Assembly (NCBI RefSeq): GCF_022513585.1 | Contig: NZ_JAKWBF010000033.1 | Coordinates: forward strand, 1-62,413 | Length of the DNA: 62,413 bases | From: Gordonia gummivorans | GTDB lineage: Bacteria > Actinomycetota > Actinomycetes > Mycobacteriales > Mycobacteriaceae | Direction of reading: 5' to 3' | Shown: one piece after another, positions 41,803 through 50,834 of the stretch | Layout: every line of letters begins with the position of its first letter | Position numbering within the stretch: position 1 is the stretch's first letter | Position numbers and translations under genes: made by a program | The notes under the pieces: model-generated | What the model was told of the DNA's origin: nothing | The model's input: the letters and a program-made list of their open reading frames with translations, nothing else | Databases searched by the model: none

Positions 41803-42879
41803 TTATGCGTTGCCGCCGGCAGGAGCAAGCGCGTCAACCGTGCCCTGCAGAGTGGCCTTGTACTGCGCAGGCAGCGGGACGTAGCCGAGATCCGGCAGGG
41901 CCGCCTGACCGTCGTTGAGGATCTTGGTGAAGGCATCCTTCAGCGTGGTGCTGGTGGCGGAGTCGCTGTAGCCGGTCGAGCACACGATCTCGTAGGTGGT
42001 CAGCAGCAGCGGGTAGGTGCCCGGAGCCTTCGACGCGAACAGCGCGGCGGTGTCGACCTCGAGGTCCTTGCTGCCCGGCTTCTTGAAGGTGACGTTGTTC
42101 AGCGCAGCAGCCGTGGTGTCGGCGTTCAGCGGAACGGCGCCCGAACCGAAGTCGATCTGGGCGACACCGAGCTTGTTCTCGGTGGCGAAGCCCCACTCGA
42201 CGTAGGTGATGGAGCCCGGGGTCGCCTTGACGGTGTTGCCGACGCCGGTCGACTTGGCCGCGGCCGAACCACCCTTGCCCTTGAACTCCTTGCCGTGGCC
42301 GTAGGTCCAGGCCTGCGGGGCCGACGACGAGAGGAAGTACTGGAAGTTGTCGGTGGTGCCCGAGCTGTCGGAGCGGTGCACCGGCACGATCTTGGTGGAT
42401 GGCAGCGCGACGCCGGGGTTGAGGGCCGCGATCTGCGGGTCGTTCCACGTGGCGATCTTGGAGTCGAAGATGCCGGCGAGGACCGTCGGGTTCAGGTTCA
42501 GCTTGTCGACGCCGGGGAGGTTGTAGGCCAGCGCCACCGGGCCGACGACCAGCGGGATGTGCCAGGCGGGGTTGTTGCCACAGCGGGCGGTGGCCTTTGC
42601 CACCTCGTCGTCCTTGAGGGCCGAGTCGGAGCCGGCGAAGTCGACGTCGCCTGCGATGAACTTCTTGATGCCGTCGCCCGAGCCGCTGCCGGTGTAGTCG
42701 AGAACGATGTTGCTGTTCTCGGCCAGCATGTTGCTGAAGCTCTCCATGGCCTTCTGCTGGGCAGTCGATCCCTCACCACTGATGGTCTGGGTCTCGTCGC
42801 TGCTGCACGCCGTCATGGCAAGGGTGAGAGCCGCGAGGGTCGAGACCGCAGCCAGGGCGGGATTCCGCTTGATCTTCAC
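41803..42879 (-). CDS. pstS: Phosphate-binding lipoprotein PstS
   Basis: 358 aa from GTG 42879. A lipoprotein signal peptide ends in LTLAMTAC with the lipidated Cys at 25. Phosphate-binding parts include GEGSTAQQKAMESF, YTGSGSGDGIKKFIAGDVDF, AGSDSALKDDE and VHRSDSSGTTDNFQYFL. It captures phosphate outside the membrane and hands it to PstCA. The 5' region has an 11-bp-period PHO-box-like repeat (42969-43001) and a hairpin in the leader (42908-42935). First gene of the operon, expected to be induced by phosphate starvation. Confidence 0.96.
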   Translation of the reverse strand: MKIKRNPALAAVSTLAALTLAMTACSSDETQTISGEGSTAQQKAMESFSNMLAENSNIVLDYTGSGSGDGIKKFIAGDVDFAGSDSALKDDEVAKATARCGNNPAWHIPLVVGPVALAYNLPGVDKLNLNPTVLAGIFDSKIATWNDPQIAALNPGVALPSTKIVPVHRSDSSGTTDNFQYFLSSSAPQAWTYGHGKEFKGKGGSAAAKSTGVGNTVKATPGSITYVEWGFATENKLGVAQIDFGSGAVPLNADTTAAALNNVTFKKPGSKDLEVDTAALFASKAPGTYPLLLTTYEIVCSTGYSDSATSTTLKDAFTKILNDGQAALPDLGYVPLPAQYKATLQGTVDALAPAGGNA

Positions 42880-42968
42880 TGCTGGTGTTGCCTTTCGTTC
42901 AGGTGCGCCGGCACACGCATTGGGGGGCGTGCCGGTGGGCCCGGAGTGTCCGAATTGAAGCTATGGGT

Positions 42969-43001
42969 GAGCGGTGGACCAGTGGCCTACGGGAGGTGAA
43001 C
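42969..43001 (-). promoter_or_regulatory. PHO-box-like triple direct repeat upstream of pstS
   Basis: Read on the minus strand, three 11-bp units follow one another: GTTCACCTCCC, GTAGGCCACTG, GTCCACCGCTC. The first and third fit the actinobacterial PHO-box unit (G-T/G-T-C-A-C-C…). They end ~90 bp before the pstS start, beside a TAGCTT that could be the -10. Likely binding site of the phosphate response regulator (PhoP/RegX3 type). Confidence 0.55.
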
Positions 43002-43100
43002 GGAAGATGAATTGGGCACGCCAACTCGCCGCTGTCGCGAGAAATTCCGCAATGCGGGCATAGGGTGCATGCACCTATTGCTGGGCGCAGGCGCGAGAGC

Positions 43101-43718
43101 TCACCAGATCATCGGCGCGATGAATTTGGCAGCGTAACTGCGCACCGACTCGGCGTCGTCGATATCGAGGGCTCGCGTCGGGGTCAAGGCAAGCGAAGTG
43201 AGCATCCGGAACACCAGTTCGGCTGCATGCCTCAGGTCCTCCTCGGGCATCGATGCACCGGCGCTCCTCAGGTTTGCGGCGATGCCTTGACTGAACGCCT
43301 CGACGAGATCCTCGACCTGGGCCGTATCGAATCCGACGAACATGCCCAAGGCGTCGGGAGTGTCGGCGACGATCTTTCTCACCAGGTCGTCTGTGCGAAT
43401 GCCGAGCACTCCGATCACGAATGTCTCGACAACGGCGTCTCGGGGGTTTTTCCCGGCGGTCGACATGACGACCTGCCGGGCATAGCCGCGTCGTAGACGT
43501 TCCACGACCGCGCCGAGCAGATCTTCCTTCTTCGGAAATCGGCGGTACAGGGTGCTGCGGCTGACTCCGGCGTCAGCAGCGATGCGCTCGAGGTTGGCGC
43601 CGCGCACTCCGGAGCGCCGAATCTCGTCGGCGGCCGCATCGGCGATGGCGTCGGCCTGCGCGCTTTCGATCGTCACGCGCCGATCAGCGCGTGTCCGATG
43701 CTTGGTGGCGACGCTCAC
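43101..43718 (-). CDS. TetR-family regulator divergent from the mce operon
   Basis: 205 aa from GTG 43718. HTH domain: AIADAAADEIRRSGVRGANL with ERIAADAGVSRSTLYRRFPK. The C-terminal domain (AAELVFRMLTSLALTPTRAL) is helical with no known motif. It is divergent from yrbEA with ~230 bp between them. A CAAGCA-AG-TGCTTG palindrome near the yrbEA start is a probable operator, so it most likely represses the Mce operon. This is separate from the Mce1R (GntR) and Mce3R (double TetR) types known in M. tuberculosis. Confidence 0.85.
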   Translation of the reverse strand: MSVATKHRTRADRRVTIESAQADAIADAAADEIRRSGVRGANLERIAADAGVSRSTLYRRFPKKEDLLGAVVERLRRGYARQVVMSTAGKNPRDAVVETFVIGVLGIRTDDLVRKIVADTPDALGMFVGFDTAQVEDLVEAFSQGIAANLRSAGASMPEEDLRHAAELVFRMLTSLALTPTRALDIDDAESVRSYAAKFIAPMIW

Positions 43719-43930
43719 ACTTCTGAACGTACACGACGCGTTCTTCTCATGGATGTACACACCGCAGGACCCGGTCAGATCGAATATCGCACCCAGAGGC
43801 ATCCGCCCGAGCAGCCATATCCCCTTGTGAAGCGTCATTTCGTGATGGGGGTGTGACACGGGACACCTCTTTGTGTGATACTCGCTCAAGCTCACAATCT
43901 GAAACAAGGGGTTCGTGGGCGTTTCAAAAC

Positions 43931-43944
43931 CAAGCAAGTGCTTG
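43931..43944. promoter_or_regulatory. Palindrome before yrbEA (candidate TetR operator)
   Basis: CAAGCAAGTGCTTG has exact 6-bp arms with a 2-bp centre. It lies 9-22 bp before the ATG of yrbEA and downstream of a GATACT -10-like box near 43877, so bound protein would block elongation or initiation. Confidence 0.5.
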
Positions 43945-43952
43945 ACCGAGGA

Positions 43953-44744
43953 ATGGGGGCGCCGGTGCCACTCGCCACCAGTGCGCAGAGCTTCGGCCGC
44001 ACGGTCCGGCTCGGTGCCCGGACTCCGCTCATTGCGGCCATGGACATGGCCGGTGGACGCTTCCCGGTGCGTGAGACCGTGGTCCAGGCCTGGTTTCTGC
44101 TGAGCATCACCGTGTTGCCGGCGCTGCTGATGTCGGTCCCGTTCGGTGTGATCATCGCGGTGCAGATCGGCGGTCTGACCAGCAACCTCGGCGCCACCTC
44201 GATGGCCGGCGCGGTCGGTGGCATGGGAGTCATCCAGCAGGGGGCACCCATGGCGGCCGCACTTCTGCTCGGCGGTGCGGGCGCCTCGGCCATCACCGCG
44301 GACCTCGGGGCCCGGACCGTTCGCGAGGAGATCGATGCGATGCGGGTACTCGGAATCGACCCCACCCGACGCCTCGTCGCGCCGCGGATGGTGGCGATGG
44401 TGATCGTGGCTCCGGTGCTGTCGATCCTGATCATCGTGATCGCGGTGGCTGCGAGCTTCATCGTCGCCATCACCGGGCAGGGTGTGGTCGCCGGCTCGTA
44501 CTGGCAGTCCTTCGGCAGTTATGCCTCGACCACCGACCTGTGGATCTGTCTGGGTAAATCGGTGGTCTTCGGATTCGTGGTGGTCGTCATCGCAGCTCGT
44601 CGTGGCCTCGAGGCCGCCGGCGGTGCGCGAGGTGTGGCCGACGCCGTCAACGCGGCAGTCGTCCTGGGGATCGTCGCGTCGATGGTGATCAACGTGATCA
44701 TCACGCAGGTGACGACCCTGTTCATTCCGGTGCAGGTGATCTGA
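43953..44744 (+). CDS. yrbEA: YrbE/MlaE-type permease A of the Mce transporter
   Basis: 263 aa from ATG 43953; GTG 43938 is an alternative and the long frame from 43875 is less likely because it would run through the operator. Five to six membrane helices. MlaE-family landmarks are SVPFGVIIAVQIGGLTSNLG, GGAGASAITADLGARTVREE and IDAMRVLGIDPTRRLVAPRM, the last being the ATPase-coupling EAA-like loop. With YrbEB it forms the inner-membrane channel for lipids delivered by Mce proteins. The ATPase (MceG/Mkl) is encoded elsewhere, as usual. Confidence 0.92.
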   Translation: MGAPVPLATSAQSFGRTVRLGARTPLIAAMDMAGGRFPVRETVVQAWFLLSITVLPALLMSVPFGVIIAVQIGGLTSNLGATSMAGAVGGMGVIQQGAPMAAALLLGGAGASAITADLGARTVREEIDAMRVLGIDPTRRLVAPRMVAMVIVAPVLSILIIVIAVAASFIVAITGQGVVAGSYWQSFGSYASTTDLWICLGKSVVFGFVVVVIAARRGLEAAGGARGVADAVNAAVVLGIVASMVINVIITQVTTLFIPVQVI

Positions 44745-45604
44745 TGGCGCCGACACCCACCCTGATACCCAGCGCGCGGGGCATGAGACTGCGCCGTGCC
44801 GCAGACGCGACCGGGCAGCCGTTCGAGCACATCGGACGGCAGACGAGTTTCGTCCTCGACGTGATCGCGGGGTTGCCACATACTCTGCGCGCCTACCGTA
44901 AACAGACCCTCGCAGCGTTTGCCGAGGTCACCTGGGGCAACGGTTCGTTCATGGTGGGCGGCGGTATCGCGAGCGTTCTCGCCATCCTCGGCCTGTCGGT
45001 CGGCGGCATGATCGGCATCCTGGGTGTCACGAGTCTGTCGTCGCTCAATCTCTCGCCGATGGCCGGCCTCATCACCGGATACGCCGCCACCCGCGAGATG
45101 GCGCCCATCATCGCCGCGGTCGGGTTCGCCGCGCAGGCCGGATGCCGCATGACCGCCGAGATCGGCTCGATGCGCATCTCTGAGGAGATCGACGCGCTCG
45201 AGGCACAGGCCATCCGGCCCATCCCGTTCGTCGTCGGCACCCGGGTGGTGGCCGGCGTCCTCGCGATCGTGCCGTTCTATCTGGTCTCGCTGTGTTTGGC
45301 ATACCTGTCGTCGCGAATCGTCGTCAGTGTCTTCTACGGACAGTCGGCCGGCGCATACGACCGTTACGTCGAGGCGTTCGTGAGTCCGGTCGACGTCGTG
45401 TACTCGACATTGAAGGTGGTGGTCTTCGCGATCGTCGTGATCATCGCGCACACCTACTACGGCTTCTTCGCGCACGGCGGACCGGAAGGGGTCGGCATCG
45501 CCTCGGGCCGGGCGATTCGCGCGAGCCTCGTGCTCATCGTCACCACCGACATGGCGATGTCGCTGATGTTCTGGGGGCTGAACTCGGGATTGAACTTCGC
45601 ATGA
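44744..45604 (+). CDS. yrbEB: YrbE/MlaE-type permease B of the Mce transporter
   Basis: 286 aa; ATG overlaps the yrbEA stop (TGATG). MlaE fold: GIASVLAILGLSVGGMIGIL, FAAQAGCRMTAEIGSMRISE and EEIDALEAQAIRPIPFVVGT. A ~65-residue N-terminal extension (RGMRLRRAADATGQPFEHIG) precedes the first helix and is common in YrbEB of this order. It pairs with YrbEA. Six mce genes follow with overlapping stops and starts, making one long operon. Confidence 0.92.
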   Translation: MAPTPTLIPSARGMRLRRAADATGQPFEHIGRQTSFVLDVIAGLPHTLRAYRKQTLAAFAEVTWGNGSFMVGGGIASVLAILGLSVGGMIGILGVTSLSSLNLSPMAGLITGYAATREMAPIIAAVGFAAQAGCRMTAEIGSMRISEEIDALEAQAIRPIPFVVGTRVVAGVLAIVPFYLVSLCLAYLSSRIVVSVFYGQSAGAYDRYVEAFVSPVDVVYSTLKVVVFAIVVIIAHTYYGFFAHGGPEGVGIASGRAIRASLVLIVTTDMAMSLMFWGLNSGLNFA

Positions 45605-46623
45605 GCGCTGCACGTGGGCGCTCGGCGCGAACACTGCGACTGCGTGGCATCGTCACCGTCGCGGTGCTGGCGGCGATCGTGACATTGGTTGTCGTCAAAC
45701 CCTTCTCGGGTGACGACGGAATGGTGGAGTTCGACGTCCTGGCGCCGGCCGTGCCCGACGGCATCCAGATCGGGGTGCCGGTCGACGTCCGCGGCGAGAC
45801 GATCGGTTCCGTCTGCGGGCTCGACACGTCGCAGCCGTATTCGACGCGACTGACGATCTGTGCCGAACGTTCGGAGATCGGCGAGCTGACCAACGATTCG
45901 GCGGTCAGTTTTGTCTCCCGCAACCTGTTCGGGTCCGATGCCGTGCGCTTGGGGCCGGCGACCACCGGCGTCCCGGTCCGCTCGGGCAGCGTCATCGAGC
46001 TGCAACAGGCGCCGGCCGACAACACGATGACCGCGATCATGCGCAGTGCCGGCAGGCTCACCCTGCCGGTCCTCACCCCCGAACTCACCGTGCTGCTGCG
46101 GAATCTCAGTGACACGACCACGAGGCTCGCACCCTTCATGACAGCGACGACCGTCGCCCTTCAGACGTTGCAACGCGGTCAGACGGCGCGCATCAAGACA
46201 CTCTTGCCCGTTGCGACAGACGCTTTCAACGGTCTGGCGGTGGCCGGGGCATCGGCGATCAGCGGGCTGGAGATCACCCTGACCACCCCGCTCCTCGCTG
46301 ACAAGCCCTACACCGAGAGCGTGACGAGCATGATCGGGGACATCGGCGACCTGTTCTCCGGTCTCGGCGCCCTCTTCAACGGTATGAGCGGTTTTGGTGC
46401 GGTTCTCGATCTGGCCAACGCGTATGCGACGCCGCTGGGTACCGCGCTGCGTGGGGTGACCCCATCACAGCTCGCACAAGCAATTCACCGATTTGGCAAC
46501 GCCTTTCACACGGATCCGCGAACCGGCAGGACGACGCTGTCGACCGAGGTGAACCTCGAGTTGGTCCCCGGATTCTCCACACCGGTCAATCAGCTGCTGG
46601 CCGGGCTGCGAGGTAAACCATGA
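45601..46623 (+). CDS. mceA: Mce protein, first position (MceA)
   Basis: 340 aa from ATG 45601, overlapping the yrbEB stop (ATGA). One N-terminal membrane anchor (GIVTVAVLAAIVTLVVVKPF), then the MlaD/MCE domain (MVEFDVLAPAVPDGIQIGVP, VDVRGETIGSVCGLDTSQPY) and a helical Mce C-domain (LTLPVLTPELTVLLRNLSDT). Mce proteins assemble as a hetero-hexamer that forms a lipid tunnel across the periplasm. It lacks the RGD-like or cholesterol-Mce4A features I would use to name the cargo. The frame upstream of 45601 belongs to another reading frame of yrbEB. Confidence 0.88.
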   Translation: MSAARGRSARTLRLRGIVTVAVLAAIVTLVVVKPFSGDDGMVEFDVLAPAVPDGIQIGVPVDVRGETIGSVCGLDTSQPYSTRLTICAERSEIGELTNDSAVSFVSRNLFGSDAVRLGPATTGVPVRSGSVIELQQAPADNTMTAIMRSAGRLTLPVLTPELTVLLRNLSDTTTRLAPFMTATTVALQTLQRGQTARIKTLLPVATDAFNGLAVAGASAISGLEITLTTPLLADKPYTESVTSMIGDIGDLFSGLGALFNGMSGFGAVLDLANAYATPLGTALRGVTPSQLAQAIHRFGNAFHTDPRTGRTTLSTEVNLELVPGFSTPVNQLLAGLRGKP

Positions 46624-47639
46624 GAAGCGCCCGATCTGCACTCATGCGCCTGCTGCTGGTCGCCAGCGTGGTGATCCTTGCCGTGTATGCCATTGTCACG
46701 GCCATCAACCGTCCGGTCGGCGGCGACACCGAAACCTACCGAGCCGAATTCAGCGATGTGTTCGGGCTACACAAGAACGCCGACGTCCGTATCCGAGGGG
46801 TCGCGGTCGGGAAGGTACTCGACATCGACCTGCAGCCCTCGGGCGTCGCGCAGGTCGAGTTGTCGGTGCGCACCGACAACCGGCTCACCGACAAAGACCA
46901 GCTCGCGATTCGCTTTCAGAACCTCGTCGGGCAGCGATACATCGCGATCACCCGGCCCGACGCAGCATCGGGCGAGGGTCAGGCGATCGATCCCGACCAC
47001 ACCATTCCGGTGTCGAGGACGATCGGCTCCTTCGACATCACCAAGCTGTTCAACGGACTTCGACCGATCCTCACCGGCGCAGACCCAGCGGTCTTCAACA
47101 CCTTCGCCACCAATCTGCTGCACCTCATCCAGGGCGAGGACGGGGTCGGAATAGGCACGGTCCTCGGTGACATCGACCGACTTGCCCAGTTCGCCACCAA
47201 CAAACGCGCGATGATCACCGTGATCTTGGCGAACCTGGCGACGGTATCCGCACAGCTGCAAGGCAAGTCGTCGATGATCAACGCCTTGATGACGAACATG
47301 GGCATGCTCTTCGACACCCTGGAGAACCGGCTGGATCTGTTGAAGGCGGCATTCGGAACCGGCTCGCAGGTGTTTCCGCCGATCGTCGATCTGATGAAGA
47401 GCAGCTTCGACGTCGGACTGGGCGGCCACGACCAGATCTCTCGGAGAATCCTGGAGTTGGTCCCGGACACCACGAAATTGACCGAGGTTCTCGGCTTGGT
47501 GCCGACCATGTTGTCGACGGTGAACGCGACCATGGGCCAGTACGGATTTGATGCCAATTGCTCACACGGCGAGGTGGCATTGCCGGCGATGGGCACCATC
47601 CTGCTCGGGGGCGGGAAGGTGACGCTGTGCCGGAAATGA
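46620..47639 (+). CDS. mceB: Mce protein, second position (MceB)
   Basis: 339 aa, ATGA overlap with the preceding stop. Membrane anchor LMRLLLVASVVILAVYAIVT, then the MCE domain (YRAEFSDVFGLHKNADVRIR, VRTDNRLTDKDQLAIRFQNL, VGQRYIAITRP). The C-domain has GSFDITKLFNGLRPILTGAD and two Cys at the end (CSHGEVALP, VTLCRK) that could form a disulfide. Strongly conserved in layout with mycobacterial MceB proteins. Forms part of the hexameric tunnel. Confidence 0.9.
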   Translation: MRSARSALMRLLLVASVVILAVYAIVTAINRPVGGDTETYRAEFSDVFGLHKNADVRIRGVAVGKVLDIDLQPSGVAQVELSVRTDNRLTDKDQLAIRFQNLVGQRYIAITRPDAASGEGQAIDPDHTIPVSRTIGSFDITKLFNGLRPILTGADPAVFNTFATNLLHLIQGEDGVGIGTVLGDIDRLAQFATNKRAMITVILANLATVSAQLQGKSSMINALMTNMGMLFDTLENRLDLLKAAFGTGSQVFPPIVDLMKSSFDVGLGGHDQISRRILELVPDTTKLTEVLGLVPTMLSTVNATMGQYGFDANCSHGEVALPAMGTILLGGGKVTLCRK

Positions 47640-48664
47640 GCAAACGGGTTCCCGTCCTCTCGAGGCTGGAGGACTTCGCCGTGCGCGACGAGATCGGCCG
47701 CCGCGGCGAACTGGCGTGGGCATTCGGACTCGTGGTGGCCGTCGCGATCCTGGTGGCGGTGACGTCGTTCTTCTATCTCAAACCCCCTGGGCGCGTGCAG
47801 TATCACGCGGTGATGAGCGAGAGCGGCGGAATCACCAGCGGCACAGAGGTTCGCGTCGCCGGAATCCCGGTCGGCAAGGTCAGCGACGTGACGCTCGGCG
47901 ACGGTCACGTCGATGTCACGCTCGACGTCGAATCCTCCGTCTTCGTCGGCGATCAGACGTCCATGCAAGTGCGGATGCTGACCGTCGTGGGCGGAACCTA
48001 CGTCGCGCTGCTGCCTTCTGGCGGAACACCACTCGGTGACACCCCCATTCCCGCGCAGCGGGTTTCGATCCCCTACTCGACCGGCGAGGTGCTGGACTCG
48101 GCGGCCTCCACGGTGGGTCGCATCGACGCGCTGACGCTACGCGGAACCGCCGTGGCCACCACCCGCAGTCTCGACGCCGCGCCAGGGGCGGTGCGTGGGA
48201 TCCTCACCAATGCGGCCGACATCACTGCCCTGTTGGACGAGCAGCAACGTCAGATTCAGAGCATCGCCGATCTCGGTGGGGAGTACACCACCGCCCTCGT
48301 CGCCCAGCGCGACACGTTGATCGAGATGATCCGCCGAATCCGGTCCGTGCTGCCCCTGATCATCGGCTACAAGGATCGGGGCATCCTGACCTACGACGCT
48401 CTCGCGGAAATGGTTCTCTACGTGGGCGACATCTTCGGTGACCCGTACCAGAAGCGGATCAAGCCGCCGCTGCACAAGCTCGCCGCGATGGCCGGACAGA
48501 CCAACGAGATGTCGCGACGGATGGCCGAGGCCATTCGCCAGCTGCGGACCATGGCCGACCAACTGTCCAGGATCGTGACACCCCATGGCGTCTCGCTCGA
48601 CTTCGGCGACAGCGTCGTCGACGACTCCGTCATCTGCATCCCGATCGCCGGCAGGACCTGCTGA
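47627..48664 (+). CDS. mceC: Mce protein, third position (MceC)
   Basis: 345 aa from GTG 47627, with gcgggaagg 8 nt upstream; ATG 47636 (overlapping the mceB stop) is the alternative. Anchor WAFGLVVAVAILVAVTSFFY, MCE domain (VQYHAVMSESGGITSGTEVR, VAGIPVGKVSDVTLGDGHVD) and C-domain (LTYDALAEMVLYVGDIFGDP). The MCE core VRVAGIPVGKV is the clearest in the operon. Two Cys near the C-terminus (ICIPIAGRTC). Confidence 0.88.
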   Translation: MPEMSKRVPVLSRLEDFAVRDEIGRRGELAWAFGLVVAVAILVAVTSFFYLKPPGRVQYHAVMSESGGITSGTEVRVAGIPVGKVSDVTLGDGHVDVTLDVESSVFVGDQTSMQVRMLTVVGGTYVALLPSGGTPLGDTPIPAQRVSIPYSTGEVLDSAASTVGRIDALTLRGTAVATTRSLDAAPGAVRGILTNAADITALLDEQQRQIQSIADLGGEYTTALVAQRDTLIEMIRRIRSVLPLIIGYKDRGILTYDALAEMVLYVGDIFGDPYQKRIKPPLHKLAAMAGQTNEMSRRMAEAIRQLRTMADQLSRIVTPHGVSLDFGDSVVDDSVICIPIAGRTC

Positions 48665-49785
48665 TGGCCAACAAGTTCGGCATGCCCGAGATCCGTGGAA
48701 GGCAGCGCGCGCTGGTGGCGGCGATCGTCGCGGTGGCCGTGGTGGTCGGTGCGGTCACGATCTACTCGCGGCTGACCGCCGACGACACACGTCCGGTGTG
48801 CGCACAGCTCCCCGACGCGGCCGGGCTCTACGTCGGCAACGCGGTGAACGTTCGCGGTGTCCGGGTCGGCAAGGTGACCGCAATCTCCGCGCACGACAAC
48901 ACCATCACCGTCGACATGAGGATCGACCGCTCGATCAGCGCCAAGACAAGTCTTGTCGCAGTGAACAACTCGGTCCTCGCCGACCGTCGGATCGAGCTCG
49001 TCGACAGCGAAGCGCGTGGCGGTCAGACACTGGCCACAGATCAGTGCATACCGCTGAACAGATCCCATACACCCATCTCGGTGAGTACCGCGTTCCAGTC
49101 CTTCACCACCATGTTCAACGAAGTCGGCGGCAAAGGAACCGATTCCGGCGCGCCGGTGGGCGCGCTGCTCACCGCCGCCGACCGTCAGCTCGACGGCACC
49201 GGCAAGGACATCAACGCGACGGTCACCAATCTCTCGCGGCTGATGGCCGACCCGGATCGCTTCCTCGGGCAGATGCGCACCGTCTTCGACAACTTGGCCG
49301 TGCTGACCAACGTGGCGAACCAGAACTGGGACGGTATTCGCGAGATCGGGATCAATGCGGCAACTCTCACCCATTTCATGGCGCGGTTGTTCGAGGACTT
49401 CGTGTACATCTTCGACGGGCTGGGCCGGTCGGGCCCGGGCCTCGATGACCTGCTGGGCAACGTGCTGCCGCCGGTTCTCGACATGGGCGACGTCGCAACA
49501 CCTTTCATCGACGTCGCGATCGCCCACACCGACGACCTCAAGACGATCCTCGAGAAGACCCCCGGTATCGCAACGAGTCTGGCGACGACCGTCAACCGCA
49601 ATGCGGCAGCCTTCCACCTCTCCTACCGCGGTCCCCGGGTGGCCGTACGAACACCGAACAGCGCAACGCTGTGTGCGCTCGTCAACCGGGCCGACCCGGG
49701 AGGATGCAATCCGAGGACGGCGTCGGTCTCCGATGTGGACCTGGCCGAACTCGTCGCACGCGCGGTGCAGGGAGGTGCCAGGTGA
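48664..49785 (+). CDS. mceD: Mce protein, fourth position (MceD)
   Basis: 373 aa, TGATG overlap with mceC. Anchor ALVAAIVAVAVVVGAVTIYS, MCE domain (CAQLPDAAGLYVGNAVNVRG, VRVGKVTAISAHDNTITVDM), C-domain with HFMARLFEDFVYIFDGLGRS and four Cys in all, two near the end (ATLCALVNRADPGGC). Part of the tunnel complex. Confidence 0.9.
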   Translation: MANKFGMPEIRGRQRALVAAIVAVAVVVGAVTIYSRLTADDTRPVCAQLPDAAGLYVGNAVNVRGVRVGKVTAISAHDNTITVDMRIDRSISAKTSLVAVNNSVLADRRIELVDSEARGGQTLATDQCIPLNRSHTPISVSTAFQSFTTMFNEVGGKGTDSGAPVGALLTAADRQLDGTGKDINATVTNLSRLMADPDRFLGQMRTVFDNLAVLTNVANQNWDGIREIGINAATLTHFMARLFEDFVYIFDGLGRSGPGLDDLLGNVLPPVLDMGDVATPFIDVAIAHTDDLKTILEKTPGIATSLATTVNRNAAAFHLSYRGPRVAVRTPNSATLCALVNRADPGGCNPRTASVSDVDLAELVARAVQGGAR

Positions 49786-50834
49786 GCGGTCGGGCAGGCG
49801 GAAATGTCCGTCACACAATCAAGATGGCGATGTGCGTGCTGGCGGTGGTGGCCGCTCTGGTCATCGTCGTCGTCGGCCGAAGCACGAGTCCCGCATCGCT
49901 GTTGCCGCGCGTGACGTCGTCGGCCGACGGCGCGGTCCTCTACGTCGACTTCGCCTCGGTGGTCAACCTGCCACTGGGCGCCCGCGTCCTCGCGCGGGGC
50001 ACCCAGATCGGCACGCTGGAGTCCATCGACCTGGTACCCAACGCTGCCCGGTTGCGGCTGGGGCTGCAATCTCAGGCGCACATCCCGTCCGGAACCCGCG
50101 CCGAGCTGCGCCAGTCGACCCTGCTCGGCGACATCTACGTCGCCCTGATCCCGCCGCCGGCAGCGAGCGGCGGCGAATCGACGATGCTCGACGACGGCGC
50201 TGTCATCCCGTTGGCGGACACCGATCCTGGTCCGCAGGTGGAGGACATCATCGTCAACCTTGCCGACTTCATGTCGGGCGGTTCGATTCTGCGAGTGCAG
50301 GAATCGATCCGGAAGGTGAACCAGTCGATCGACGTCCCCGGGGCCGACCTCGCCGCCGCGTCGCGTGTCGGTGCCGAGGACATCGCCGACCTCGCGCAGG
50401 GCACCCGTCAGCTGAACTCGATGATCACCTCCCTGCAGGCCGCCGCCGCCGAGATGGCCGCCAACCCCGACGCCCTGGCGTATTCGTTCAGTGGTGCAGG
50501 ACAATTCGGCCTCCGGGCCGTCTTCAATTCTGTCACCGAGGGTTTCAAACTGGTCGCCGGGTCGAGTGCCTTGGCGGCCGGTCTGAGCTGGCTGACCCCT
50601 CGACTCGCCCAACTGAATCCGTTCTTGGACAAGCTCGTTCCGCTGCTGCGCAGCTACTCGGCTCGGTCAACGCAGTTCAACGGCAATCTCGGCGCGATGA
50701 TCGACGTCGGACAGAGGTCGGTGGTGCCGTTCGTCAAGAACGGTGCGATCTCCGTCGACAAGTTGTCGGTCGACGACAAGGACGTGACGACCGCGGTGTC
50801 GTCGGTGTTGCGGATGATCGGGGCGCTGCGATGA
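49782..50834 (+). CDS. mceE: Mce protein, fifth position (MceE), no lipobox
   Basis: 350 aa from GTG 49782 (GTGA overlap), with ggaggtgccag in front. Anchor MCVLAVVAALVIVVVG, MCE domain (VLYVDFASVVNLPLGARVLA, RGTQIGTLESIDLVPNAARL) and C-domain. In M. tuberculosis operons the fifth protein is usually a lipoprotein (LprK-type) with a Cys after the hydrophobic stretch; here the only Cys in the signal region comes before that stretch, and no L-x-x-C is present, so it is probably held by the helix itself. Confidence 0.87.
   Translation: MSGRAGGNVRHTIKMAMCVLAVVAALVIVVVGRSTSPASLLPRVTSSADGAVLYVDFASVVNLPLGARVLARGTQIGTLESIDLVPNAARLRLGLQSQAHIPSGTRAELRQSTLLGDIYVALIPPPAASGGESTMLDDGAVIPLADTDPGPQVEDIIVNLADFMSGGSILRVQESIRKVNQSIDVPGADLAAASRVGAEDIADLAQGTRQLNSMITSLQAAAAEMAANPDALAYSFSGAGQFGLRAVFNSVTEGFKLVAGSSALAAGLSWLTPRLAQLNPFLDKLVPLLRSYSARSTQFNGNLGAMIDVGQRSVVPFVKNGAISVDKLSVDDKDVTTAVSSVLRMIGALR

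Noticed and set aside
43931..43944. KstR2 or KstR site before yrbEA
   Set aside because: The palindrome CAAGCA-AG-TGCTTG fits neither TnnAACnnGTTnnA nor a CAAGnnCTTG spacing; the adjacent TetR is the simpler binder.
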